From positions 1 through 6,910 of the forward strand of contig JAQBBQ010000068.1 in assembly GCA_032125995.1 (NCBI GenBank): DNA of 6,910 nt. The letters are read 5' to 3'. The translations under genes were made by a program, and so were the position numbers. Source of the DNA: SG8-39 sp032125995 (lineage in GTDB: Bacteria; Pseudomonadota; Gammaproteobacteria; Burkholderiales; SG8-39). Position 1 is the first letter of the stretch; the number at the start of each line of letters is the position of its first letter. Positions 1-6,600 of this stretch are shown in pieces. The notes below the pieces were generated by a model. That model was not told the DNA's origin. It did no database searches and was given only the letters and a program-made list of their open reading frames with translations.

Positions 1-94
1 CGCGTGAACCGAGGTGCCGCAGTTTACGCGGGCTCAGGCACACTGTGGCCTGCGCAGGCGGGCAGGCTTCCGTTGCGGAACTGGAGAACGATCC

Positions 95-916
95 ATGAGC
101 GAATACCAGACCATCCGCGTCGCGATCGACGGCGCTGTCGCGCAACTTGAACTGCATCGGCCCGAGCGCATCAATGCACTCAACAAGGCGATGCTGCTCG
201 AAATCCACGCCGCGCTCGACGCGCTCGAGGCCAGCGCCGAGGTGCGCGTCATCGTGCTGTCGGGTGCGGGGCGCGGCTTTTCCTCGGGCTTCGATCTCAA
301 GGAGCAAATGGAACGCCGCCCGGAAGGCGCTGCGGTGTGGCGCGAAATCCTCGATCTCGATTTTTCGACCACGATGCGTTTTTGGGATTCACCCAAGCCG
401 ACGATCGCCGCGATCCACGGGCCCTGCATGGCCGGCGCGTTCGAGATGGCGTTGGCCTGCGATTTGTCGGTATGCTCGACCGATGCCGTGTTCGGCGAAC
501 CCGAGTTGAAGTTCGGCGCCGGCATCGTCACGCTGCTGCTGCCGTGGATGGTGGGGCCGAAGGCGGCGAAGGACATCATTCTCACCGGCGACGACACGCT
601 GAACGCCGAGCGCGCGCTCGCGCTCGGCATCGTCAGCCGCGTGGTGGCCGAGGGCGACCAGCTGACGACGGCGCTGCGAATCGCGCATCAGATGGCGGTG
701 ATCGACCCGCACCTGGTGCGCGACACGAAGAAGGCACTCAACCGAAGCTACGAGATCCAGGGCATGCGCGCCGCGCTTGATACGGCGCTCGACATCGACC
801 ATGCGATCGAGTCGCACGGCTCGCCAGACAAGCGGCATTTCATGGACATCGCGCGTGCGCAGGGGTTGAAGGCCGCGCTCGCCTGGCGTGAGGCGCGCTT
901 TCACGCCAAGCGTTGA
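95..916 (+). CDS. Enoyl-CoA hydratase/isomerase (crotonase family)
   Basis: The 273-aa product is a standard-length crotonase, a family that adds water to, or isomerises, 2-enoyl-CoA thioesters in the cytoplasm. Residues 61-70 (GFSSGFDLKE) occupy the first oxyanion-hole segment. Residues 109-123 (GPCMAGAFEMALACD) form the second, with Gly114 as the oxyanion glycine. Glu117 and Glu137 (in FGEPELKFG) are 20 residues apart, as are the catalytic Glu144 and Glu164 of rat enoyl-CoA hydratase, so hydratase chemistry is plausible. The reading frame stays open upstream to a GTG at 14, but ATG 95 is preferred: GGAG at 83-86 lies 8 nt before it and the family N-terminus (MSEYQTIRV) begins there. The reductase gene follows after 40 bp on the same strand, probably in one transcript. 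Substrate length and type cannot be read; hydrolase or isomerase relatives remain possible. Confidence 0.93.
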   Translation: MSEYQTIRVAIDGAVAQLELHRPERINALNKAMLLEIHAALDALEASAEVRVIVLSGAGRGFSSGFDLKEQMERRPEGAAVWREILDLDFSTTMRFWDSPKPTIAAIHGPCMAGAFEMALACDLSVCSTDAVFGEPELKFGAGIVTLLLPWMVGPKAAKDIILTGDDTLNAERALALGIVSRVVAEGDQLTTALRIAHQMAVIDPHLVRDTKKALNRSYEIQGMRAALDTALDIDHAIESHGSPDKRHFMDIARAQGLKAALAWREARFHAKR

Positions 917-918
917 CC

Positions 919-950
919 CGACGCGGTTCTGGCGTCGCCTCATTGCGAGG
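919..950 (+). promoter_or_regulatory. Paired stems in the 40-bp crotonase-reductase spacer, second stem covering the SD
   Basis: CGACGC (919-924) pairs with GCGTCG (932-937) around a 7-nt loop. Immediately afterwards CCTC (938-941) can pair with GAGG (947-950), which is the apparent Shine-Dalgarno of the reductase gene. No T-run follows either stem, so this is not a classic terminator. It might reduce translation initiation of the reductase relative to the crotonase, or stabilise a processed end, but short stems are common in GC-rich DNA. Confidence 0.3.
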
Positions 951-956
951 ACATAC

Positions 957-1937
957 ATGATCAAAACTCGTTTTACTGAATTGTTCGGCGTCGAACATCC
1001 AATCGTGCAGGGCGGCATGCAGTGGGTCGGCCGCGCAGAGCTGGTTGCCGCAGTCGCCAACGCCGGCGCGCTCGGCTTTCTCACTGCGCTCACCCAGCCC
1101 ACCCCTGAGGACTTGACCCGGGAGATCGCGCGCTGCCGGCAGATGACCGACAAGCCCTTCGGCGTCAATCTGACCATCCTGCCGAGCATCAATCCGCCGC
1201 CTTACGCCGAATATCGGCGCGCGATCATCGAAGCGGGCATCAAGATCGTCGAGACCGCGGGCTACCGTCCCCAGGAGCATCTTGATGACTTCAAGGCGCA
1301 CGGCATCAAGGTGATTCACAAGTGCACCGCGGTGCGCCATGCCGTGTCGTCGCAGAAGATGGGGGTCGACGCGATTTCGATTGACGGCTTCGAGTGCGCG
1401 GGCCATCCGGGCGAAGACGACATCCCGGGCCTGATTCTCATTCCCGCGGCTGCCGACAAGGTGACGATCCCCATGATCGCCTCGGGCGGCTTTGGCGACG
1501 GGCGCGGTCTGGTCGCCGCGCTCGCGCTTGGCGCCGACGGGATCAACATGGGCACGCGCTTCTGCGCCACCAAGGAAGCGCCGATCCACGATGCGTTCAA
1601 GCAGGCGATGGTGGCAAACGATGAACGCGCGACCGACCTCATTTTCCGAACCATGCGCAACACCGCGCGCGTGGCGAAGAACGCGGTCAGCCAGCAGGTG
1701 ATCGAAATGGAGCGTTCGGGTGCGTCCTTCGATCAGGTACGCGACCTGGTGAAGGGCACGCGTGGCCGGGAAGGGCTCGAGAACGGCGACACCGACTTCG
1801 GCGTTTGGTCTGCCGGCATGATCCAGGGGTTGATCCGCGACGTGCCGAGCGTGAAACAGTTGATCGATCGCATCATGGCTGAAGCCGAGGCGATCATCGC
1901 CGGGCGGCTGGGGCGCATGGCGGGCGTCTCGCGCTAG
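957..1937 (+). CDS. FMN-dependent NADH:quinone reductase, PA1024 class (annotated as nitronate monooxygenase)
   Basis: The 326-aa product is a TIM-barrel flavoprotein of the nitronate monooxygenase/2-nitropropane dioxygenase superfamily. From memory it closely resembles Pseudomonas aeruginosa PA1024, which was re-assigned by biochemistry as an NADH:quinone reductase without nitronate activity. Shared segments are HPIVQGGMQWVGRAEL (14-29), PFGVNLT (67-73), VIHKCTAVRHA (119-129), the loop DGFECAGHPGEDD (143-155, His150), the FMN-phosphate segment ASGGFGDGRGLVAALALGAD (175-194), GINMGTRF (195-202) and GDTDFGVWSAGMIQGL (277-292). It probably oxidises NADH and reduces quinones in the cytosol. ATG 957 is preferred over an upstream GTG at 888 that would overlap the crotonase; GAGG at 947-950 is 6 nt away. 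Its stop shares a CTAG with the convergent response regulator. The family call is firm; quinone reductase versus nitronate monooxygenase rests on remembered similarity. Confidence 0.88.
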   Translation: MIKTRFTELFGVEHPIVQGGMQWVGRAELVAAVANAGALGFLTALTQPTPEDLTREIARCRQMTDKPFGVNLTILPSINPPPYAEYRRAIIEAGIKIVETAGYRPQEHLDDFKAHGIKVIHKCTAVRHAVSSQKMGVDAISIDGFECAGHPGEDDIPGLILIPAAADKVTIPMIASGGFGDGRGLVAALALGADGINMGTRFCATKEAPIHDAFKQAMVANDERATDLIFRTMRNTARVAKNAVSQQVIEMERSGASFDQVRDLVKGTRGREGLENGDTDFGVWSAGMIQGLIRDVPSVKQLIDRIMAEAEAIIAGRLGRMAGVSR

Positions 1938-2770
1938 TGGTGCTGCAGCACCTGGCGCAGGACGTCCGAGAGCATGGTTTTCGCATAGGGCTTGGGGATG
2001 TAGCCGTCGGCGCCAAGCCGCAAGCCCTTGCGAATGTCCTCGGGTTCGTTCTTCGCGGTCAGCATGACCACCGGGAGGAGGGTCAGGCGCGGGTGATCGC
2101 GCATGTAGACCAGGATGTCGAAGCCATCGCCGTCGGGCAGCTCCACGTCGAGCAAGACAATGTCCGGAACGCCGTGTGCGCGCAGCGCTTCGACAAAGGC
2201 TTCGTGCGTCTCGGCGACGCGGGCCTTGTAGCCCGCAAGCTCGACCCGCTGCTTCGCGAGCGCGGCTTGGTCGGGATCGTCTTCGACGATGAGGACCGTG
2301 ATTTCGGCAGGGGATTTTGCCAGTGGCGGCCGGTTCTTCAGGCGGTCCTCGGCAAGATAGGCCCCGTGCGCCTTTAAGGCCACGTCGGCTTCAATCGCCT
2401 CGGCATCGATTCGCATCACGTCGGTATCGGTGAGGCCGGTCTGGAACGGCTTCAACGCCGGGAAATTCGCCGTGAAGTCGAGATCGTGCATTTGGCCCGC
2501 CGGCGCCATCGTCAGCATGCCATCCTTCTCGAGCTGGCCCAGCCAGTCGTCGAGCTGGGAATTGGTGTAGTGGCGCAGCCAGCCACGGATCACGTCGAGG
2601 TGCGTGTCGCCGACGATCAGCTGCAGGATGCGGCGATGGTGCCGGCCGATCGGAGAACTCACGTTGGCCGCCGCCTTCCTGCCCGCGTCGGTCAGGCGGT
2701 AGATTTCGCCGCTATCGACTTTCGTGGCGCGACCCGGGTTTTGCCCCTGGTTCGTTCGGTCATTGGCCAT
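1934..2770 (-). CDS. Orphan response regulator: N-terminal winged-helix-like region, C-terminal receiver domain
   Basis: The 278-aa product carries a complete receiver domain at about residues 157-276: acidic pair Asp164/Asp165 (VLIVEDD), phosphoacceptor Asp208 (IVLLDVELPDGDGF), Thr238 (VVMLTAKN) and Lys260 (GYIPKPY). Phosphorylation by a histidine kinase is therefore expected. Residues 20-90 are unrecognised but look like a small helix-turn-helix or winged helix: YRLTDAGRKAA at 24-34, helices near 44-53 and 57-68, then LDDWLGQLEKDGMLTMA at 73-89. A helical, charged linker (about 113-150) joins the two. This order is the reverse of OmpR- and NarL-type regulators. No kinase gene is visible, so the partner is unknown. 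ATG 2770 is the first start after an in-frame TAG; I see no good Shine-Dalgarno. It is transcribed away from the nuclease and into the 3' end of the reductase. DNA binding is inference. Confidence 0.85.
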   Translation of the reverse strand: MANDRTNQGQNPGRATKVDSGEIYRLTDAGRKAAANVSSPIGRHHRRILQLIVGDTHLDVIRGWLRHYTNSQLDDWLGQLEKDGMLTMAPAGQMHDLDFTANFPALKPFQTGLTDTDVMRIDAEAIEADVALKAHGAYLAEDRLKNRPPLAKSPAEITVLIVEDDPDQAALAKQRVELAGYKARVAETHEAFVEALRAHGVPDIVLLDVELPDGDGFDILVYMRDHPRLTLLPVVMLTAKNEPEDIRKGLRLGADGYIPKPYAKTMLSDVLRQVLQHH

Positions 2771-2955
2771 CGCGCTTGCGGTTGCCTAGTGCCTAGATAG
2801 CGGAACTGTATCGGTAATCCATTGCGCGGAAAACAGATTTCTTTGCGTGCGGATAACCGGGGGCGTAAAGGCGTGTCAGGGCGGCTCGGTCGTGGTGACG
2901 ATTTTTTTTGAGCTTGGACGCCCCAGAACGGGGTCGTCAACGGTAGTCTTAAGGA
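2771..2955. promoter_or_regulatory. Divergent intergenic region between response regulator and nuclease
   Basis: This 185-bp gap must hold promoters for both divergent genes. Visible features are a perfect 7-bp tandem repeat TGCCTAG (2783-2796), an AT-richer stretch around 2805-2860, a T8 tract (2902-2909), a weak stem TCGT/ACGA (2890-2893 with 2898-2901) directly before that tract, and a CCCC/GGGG hairpin (2921-2924 with 2930-2933) extended by GACG/CGTC across one bulge. On the minus strand a TATCTA reads as a loose -10 for the regulator, without a convincing -35. I could not fix a sigma-70 promoter on either strand. Confidence 0.5.
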
Positions 2956-3537
2956 ATGAGAACCGCAGAGCGGAACCCATGGATCGATGCAGCGATGGCG
3001 TCAGCGGTTCGCGTTACCCGCGCACGGCTGCTCAGCGGCGCCGTCGTGGCCGGAATCGTGCTCTCAGCGGCGGCTGCGCAGGCAGATGAAATCAGGGGCA
3101 CGGTGCTCCGCGTCGCGGACGGCGACACGATTCTGGTGCTGACCACGGACAGCCGGCGCCGGAGCATACGGATTGTCGGAATCGATGCGCCGGAGTCTGC
3201 GCAGCCGTTCGGCAGGGAATCGCGCGAGTCTCTGGCGCGGTTGGTTGCAGGCGGCGAGGTGCGTGCCGAGTGCCCGAAGCCAAGTGGCTCCGGGGGTCTG
3301 GTTTGCAACGTCTGGGCCCGCCCCACGGATTGCGCGACCTGCGCTCAGACGATCAACGTCGGCCTGGCGCAGATCGCCGCCGGCATGGCGTGGTGGTACC
3401 GCCGGTACGCGATGGAACAGGTGCCCGAGGTTCGCGCGCGCTACGAGGCCGAGGAGCAGACGGCGCGTGCGCACAAGCGCGGCCTGTGGGCGGATGCGAA
3501 GCCCGTGCCGCCCTGGGACTGGCGCCGGGCGCGATAG
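2956..3537 (+). CDS. Exported staphylococcal-nuclease-like (thermonuclease family) protein
   Basis: The 193-aa product begins with a Sec-type signal peptide: arginines at 19-24, a hydrophobic core at about 25-40 and an AQA cleavage site after Ala43, so the mature protein should be periplasmic or secreted. The SNase fold follows: VADGDTILVL (53-62, the Asp21-type loop), then IRIVGIDAPE (71-80), giving Arg72, Asp77 and Glu80 as counterparts of S. aureus Arg35, Asp40 and Glu43. Where the family usually has a YGR motif supplying Arg87, the sequence reads SGSGGLVCNVW (110-120) with no arginine. Cys126 and Cys129 form a CxxC; Cys106 and Cys117 are also present. The C-terminus is GLWADAKPVPPWDWRRAR. 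Start choice is uncertain: AAGGA abuts ATG 2956 with no spacing, while ATG 2995 (Met14) would give a more typical 30-residue signal but has no clear SD. The family is clear; nuclease activity is not assured. Confidence 0.86.
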   Translation: MRTAERNPWIDAAMASAVRVTRARLLSGAVVAGIVLSAAAAQADEIRGTVLRVADGDTILVLTTDSRRRSIRIVGIDAPESAQPFGRESRESLARLVAGGEVRAECPKPSGSGGLVCNVWARPTDCATCAQTINVGLAQIAAGMAWWYRRYAMEQVPEVRARYEAEEQTARAHKRGLWADAKPVPPWDWRRAR

Positions 3538-3596
3538 CCGAACAAGCCCACGCGTACACCAGTGCGCGTGCGTTTTGCGCTACGCTTTCGCCCCTC

Positions 3597-5162
3597 GTGC
3601 CCGCGTTCTTCAATCTCGGCGACTACCACGACGCAGCGCACGCCGAACGCGTCGCGCTCATCGACTGCCTCGACTGGGAGCATCCCCGCGAGGTCTCGCA
3701 CGGCGAGATGGACCGCCTCGCGCGTGCGGTTGCGCGCGGGCTGGTGCGTCACGGCCTGAAACGCGGCGACGCCGTCGCCATCCTCTCGGCGAACCGCACC
3801 GAGTTCCTCGCCGCGTACTTCGGCATCATGCGCGCCGGAATGGTCGCGGTACCGGTGAACTACAAGTTCCCACGCGAGACGATTGAATTCGTGCTTGCCG
3901 ATTCGGCTACGAAACTCGCTTTCTGCGACCGTGAACGGCGCAGGTTGCTGCCTGGTGCAATGCCGGCAGTCGAGTTCGGCGGCGAATGGGCGTCCTTTTT
4001 GAACCCCGGGGCGTTCGAGACGGTCGTCCCGGACCCGGGCGAGGCGGCCATGGTCCTCTATACCTCGGGTTCGACCGGTCGACCCAAGGGCGTTTCGCTG
4101 TCGCACCAAGGGCAGCTCTGGGCAGTCGAATCCCGCTTGCGGGCAGGCGCGAGTTTTCTGGCTGAACGGCTGATCATCGCGGCGCCGCTGTTTCACATGA
4201 ACGCGCTGGGCACGTCGAAGTTCATTTTCGCCGCACAGGCATCGATGGTGCTGCTGCCGCAATTCGATGCACAGCGCTACATCGCGTCGATCAACCTGTT
4301 TGGTGTCACCTGGCTTACGTCCGTACCCACCATGCTCGCCATGGTGGTGCGTGAGAAAGACGCACTCTCGCGGACCGACTTGTCACGCGTCCACTACGTT
4401 CGCATGGGCTCGGCGCCCGCCAGCACCAAGCTCATCGAGGATATCCGCCGCCTGTTCCCCAACGCCGTCGTCTCGAACGCATACGGCACCACCGAGGCCG
4501 GTCCCGTGGTGTTCGGCCCGCATCCGGACGGCAGGCCCAAGGACGATCTTGCGCTGGGCTGGCCCATGCCGGGCGTGGACGTGAAGCTGGTTGGATCAGA
4601 TGGTCGCGAGGCGGACGAGGGTGTGTTGTGGCAGCGTACGCCCGCCAACATGCGCGGCTACCTTAACCTGCCGGAAAAGACCCGAGAGGTATTGACCCGG
4701 GACGGCTGGTATATCTCCGGCGACGTGTTCCGCAGGGATGCGAACGGCGCCTATTCCTTTGTTGGTCGCGACGATGACATGTTCAACTGCGGCGGAGAGA
4801 ATATCTACCCGGGCGAGATTGAGCAGATGCTGGAAAAGCACGCGGATATCCTGCAGGCCTGCGTGGTGCCGGTCCCGGACGAGATCAAGGGCGAGAAGCC
4901 GGTGGCGTTCGTGGTGTTGCGTGGCGAATCGCAGCTTACTGAGGACGATGTGAAGCAGTACGCCCTTAGCCACGCCCCGGCCTACCAGCACCCTCGCCGC
5001 GTCAATTTCCTGAACGAGCTGCCGCTTGCAAGCACCAACAAAGTCGATCGCAAGAGCCTGAGGGCGCTCGCCCTCGAGCAGGGTCTGCAGCCGACGCAGG
5101 CATCGTCCAGCGACAGTGCCATGGTGTATTCAACCGGCTTCATCGCAAAGGATTCAATATGA
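3597..5162 (+). CDS. AMP-forming acyl-CoA synthetase (class I adenylate-forming enzyme)
   Basis: The 521-aa product activates a carboxylic acid with ATP and CoA through an acyl-adenylate. All core motifs are present: P-loop YTSGSTGRPKG (155-165), PLFHMNA (197-203), AYGTTEAG (295-302), GWYISGD (370-376) with Asp376 for ribose contact, hinge segment GRDDDMFNCGGENIYPGEIE (390-409), and NKVDRKSL (481-488), where Lys482 matches the adenylation lysine. The start is inferred as GTG 3597, which begins PAFFNLGDYHD, a typical family N-terminus. No other plausible start lies between the nuclease stop and residue 38, and the open frame back to ATG 3270 lies inside the nuclease gene. I see no Shine-Dalgarno. 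About 25 residues after Leu491 form a low-complexity tail. The stop overlaps the next start as ATGA, so this is the first gene of a coupled trio. The acid cannot be inferred; medium-chain, aromatic and alicyclic acids are all possible. Confidence 0.92.
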   Translation: MPAFFNLGDYHDAAHAERVALIDCLDWEHPREVSHGEMDRLARAVARGLVRHGLKRGDAVAILSANRTEFLAAYFGIMRAGMVAVPVNYKFPRETIEFVLADSATKLAFCDRERRRLLPGAMPAVEFGGEWASFLNPGAFETVVPDPGEAAMVLYTSGSTGRPKGVSLSHQGQLWAVESRLRAGASFLAERLIIAAPLFHMNALGTSKFIFAAQASMVLLPQFDAQRYIASINLFGVTWLTSVPTMLAMVVREKDALSRTDLSRVHYVRMGSAPASTKLIEDIRRLFPNAVVSNAYGTTEAGPVVFGPHPDGRPKDDLALGWPMPGVDVKLVGSDGREADEGVLWQRTPANMRGYLNLPEKTREVLTRDGWYISGDVFRRDANGAYSFVGRDDDMFNCGGENIYPGEIEQMLEKHADILQACVVPVPDEIKGEKPVAFVVLRGESQLTEDDVKQYALSHAPAYQHPRRVNFLNELPLASTNKVDRKSLRALALEQGLQPTQASSSDSAMVYSTGFIAKDSI

Positions 5163-6172
5163 AGGCAGCCGTCATCCACGAACACGGCGGAGCAGGATCG
5201 ATCCGCTACGAAACCAATTGGCCGGAACCGAAGCCCGCCGACGACGAGGTGGTAATCAAAGTAGGCGCCGCGACGCTCAACTACCACGACGTGTTCACCC
5301 GCAAGGGCATGCCGGGCATCAAAGTACCCATGCCGTGCATCCCGGGGCTGGACTTCTCCGGCGAGATCGTCGAATTGGGCAAGAGCGTCACGGATTGGAA
5401 GGTCGGTGACCGCGTGATGGTCGATCCCGTCATTCGGCATCAAGCGCAGGGCGGCCTCATCGGCGAAATACGTCCGGGCGGACTCGCGGAGTTTTGCGCG
5501 GTGCCGGACCAGAACCTCGTCAAGCTGCCGACGGATGTCTCCTACGATGCGGCCGCCTGCCTGCCGGTCGCCTACGGCACGGCGCTGCGAATGATGTACA
5601 CCATTGGCGAGGTGAAGAAGGGCGACAAGGTGCTGATCCTCGGCGCCTCGGGCGGCGTCGGCACCTGCTGCGTGCAGCTCGCCAAGCTCGTTGGCGCGGA
5701 AGTGATTGCCTGCGCTTCAAACGAATCCAAGCTGCGGCGCCTTGAGGAACTCGGCGCCGACCACGTCATCGACTACAGCAAGGAAGACTTCGCGAAGTGG
5801 GTGTACGCGAAGTTCGACAAGCCGCACCGGCGCAAATTCACCGGTGGCGTGGACATGGTGATCAATTTCACCGGCGGCGACACCTGGGTGAAGTCGATGC
5901 GCGTGCTGCACCGGCAGGGGAAGCTCCTCACCTGCGGCGCGACCGCGGGGTTCGATCCGCAGGAGGACATCCGCTTCATCTGGACCTTCGAGCTGCGCGT
6001 CCTGGGCTCGAACGGCTGGATGCGCGAAGACCTGATCACCCTGATCGAACTGATCCAGGCCGGGCAATTGAAGCCGGTGATCGACAAAACGCTGCCGCTT
6101 GCCGAGGCCAACGAGGCGTTCCGCTTGTTGGAAGAGCGCGAAGTGTTCGGCAAGGTTGTGGTGAAGTCATGA
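5159..6172 (+). CDS. Zinc-independent MDR-family NAD(P)H oxidoreductase (quinone oxidoreductase-like)
   Basis: The 337-aa product has the two-domain medium-chain dehydrogenase/reductase layout: a GroES-like domain (about 1-125) and a Rossmann domain (about 126-290). The cofactor loop is GASGGVG at 162-168, followed by helix CCVQLAKLVGAEVIACAS and the ELGADHVIDY segment (197-206). The GHE zinc-ligand motif of alcohol dehydrogenases is replaced by GLD (63-65), and the four-cysteine structural zinc lobe is absent. This points to the zinc-free quinone oxidoreductase or enoyl reductase branch despite the usual 'zinc-binding dehydrogenase' label. Its ATG overlaps the synthetase stop (ATGA); AAAGGA at 5147-5152 gives good 6-nt spacing. 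Its own stop overlaps the thioesterase start. Beside a CoA ligase, reduction of an enoyl-CoA-type intermediate is a reasonable guess. NADH versus NADPH preference is not readable with confidence. Confidence 0.9.
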   Translation: MKAAVIHEHGGAGSIRYETNWPEPKPADDEVVIKVGAATLNYHDVFTRKGMPGIKVPMPCIPGLDFSGEIVELGKSVTDWKVGDRVMVDPVIRHQAQGGLIGEIRPGGLAEFCAVPDQNLVKLPTDVSYDAAACLPVAYGTALRMMYTIGEVKKGDKVLILGASGGVGTCCVQLAKLVGAEVIACASNESKLRRLEELGADHVIDYSKEDFAKWVYAKFDKPHRRKFTGGVDMVINFTGGDTWVKSMRVLHRQGKLLTCGATAGFDPQEDIRFIWTFELRVLGSNGWMREDLITLIELIQAGQLKPVIDKTLPLAEANEAFRLLEEREVFGKVVVKS

Positions 6173-6600
6173 GCGAGGCGGCGGCGGAAAGGCTCACGCT
6201 CGAGCAGATCAACGCAATGTTTGATAGGTCGCCCTTCATCGGCTTCCTCGGCATACGGGCGACGGCGCTCGATTACGACGCGGGCGAAATATGCATGAGC
6301 ATGCCGCTGCGGCCGGAACTCGAACGCAGGGCTGGCACCGGCCAGTTCCATGGCGGGCCGATCGCCTCCTTCATCGACATCGTAGGAGATTTTGCCATCG
6401 GCATGATGGTTGGCGGCGGCGTGCCGACGATGAACCTGCGCGTCGACTATTTGCGACCGGCGAGCGGGAGCGCGCTCACCGGCAAGGCTGTGGTGCGCCG
6501 CGCAGGCCGGACCGTGGCGATCGTGGATATCGATGTGTTCGATGACCAGAAAAGGTTAGTGGCCGTTGGTCGTGGCACCTATTCCGGACAGAAAGGATGA
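6169..6600 (+). CDS. PaaI-like hotdog-fold acyl-CoA thioesterase
   Basis: The 143-aa product is the length of single-domain PaaI/YbgC-type thioesterases, which work as cytosolic oligomers and hydrolyse acyl- or aryl-CoA thioesters. The signature HGGPIASFID at 61-70 places His61 and Asp70 nine residues apart, as are His52 and Asp61 of E. coli PaaI. The remaining hotdog strands read TMNLRVDYLRPA (87-98), LTGKAVVRRAGRTVAIVDIDVF (103-124) and LVAVGRGTYS (130-139). ATG 6169 overlaps the preceding stop by ATGA, indicating translational coupling; the SD is weak (GTGAAG). As the last full gene of the ligase-MDR-thioesterase trio, it may release product or recycle CoA from stalled intermediates, as proposed for PaaI in phenylacetate degradation. 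Substrate is unknown. Confidence 0.9.
   Translation: MSEAAAERLTLEQINAMFDRSPFIGFLGIRATALDYDAGEICMSMPLRPELERRAGTGQFHGGPIASFIDIVGDFAIGMMVGGGVPTMNLRVDYLRPASGSALTGKAVVRRAGRTVAIVDIDVFDDQKRLVAVGRGTYSGQKG

Noticed and set aside
389..1192. Long minus-strand open frame opposite the crotonase and reductase
   Set aside because: It is a high-GC shadow of two well-supported plus-strand genes and its translation is arginine-rich, with no recognisable motif.
2917..2938. GACGCCCC/GGGGTCGTC hairpin as a terminator
   Set aside because: On the plus strand the T8 precedes the hairpin; on the minus strand the following run is A8, so the order is wrong for either direction.
3173..3886. Plus-strand open frame bridging the nuclease and synthetase
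   Set aside because: Its translation is almost entirely Arg/Ala/Pro/Ser and it overlaps two better-supported genes in other frames.
3441..4262. 273-codon minus-strand open frame opposite the acyl-CoA synthetase
   Set aside because: It lies opposite the nuclease 3' end and the synthetase motifs; composition is that of a shadow frame and no family is recognisable.
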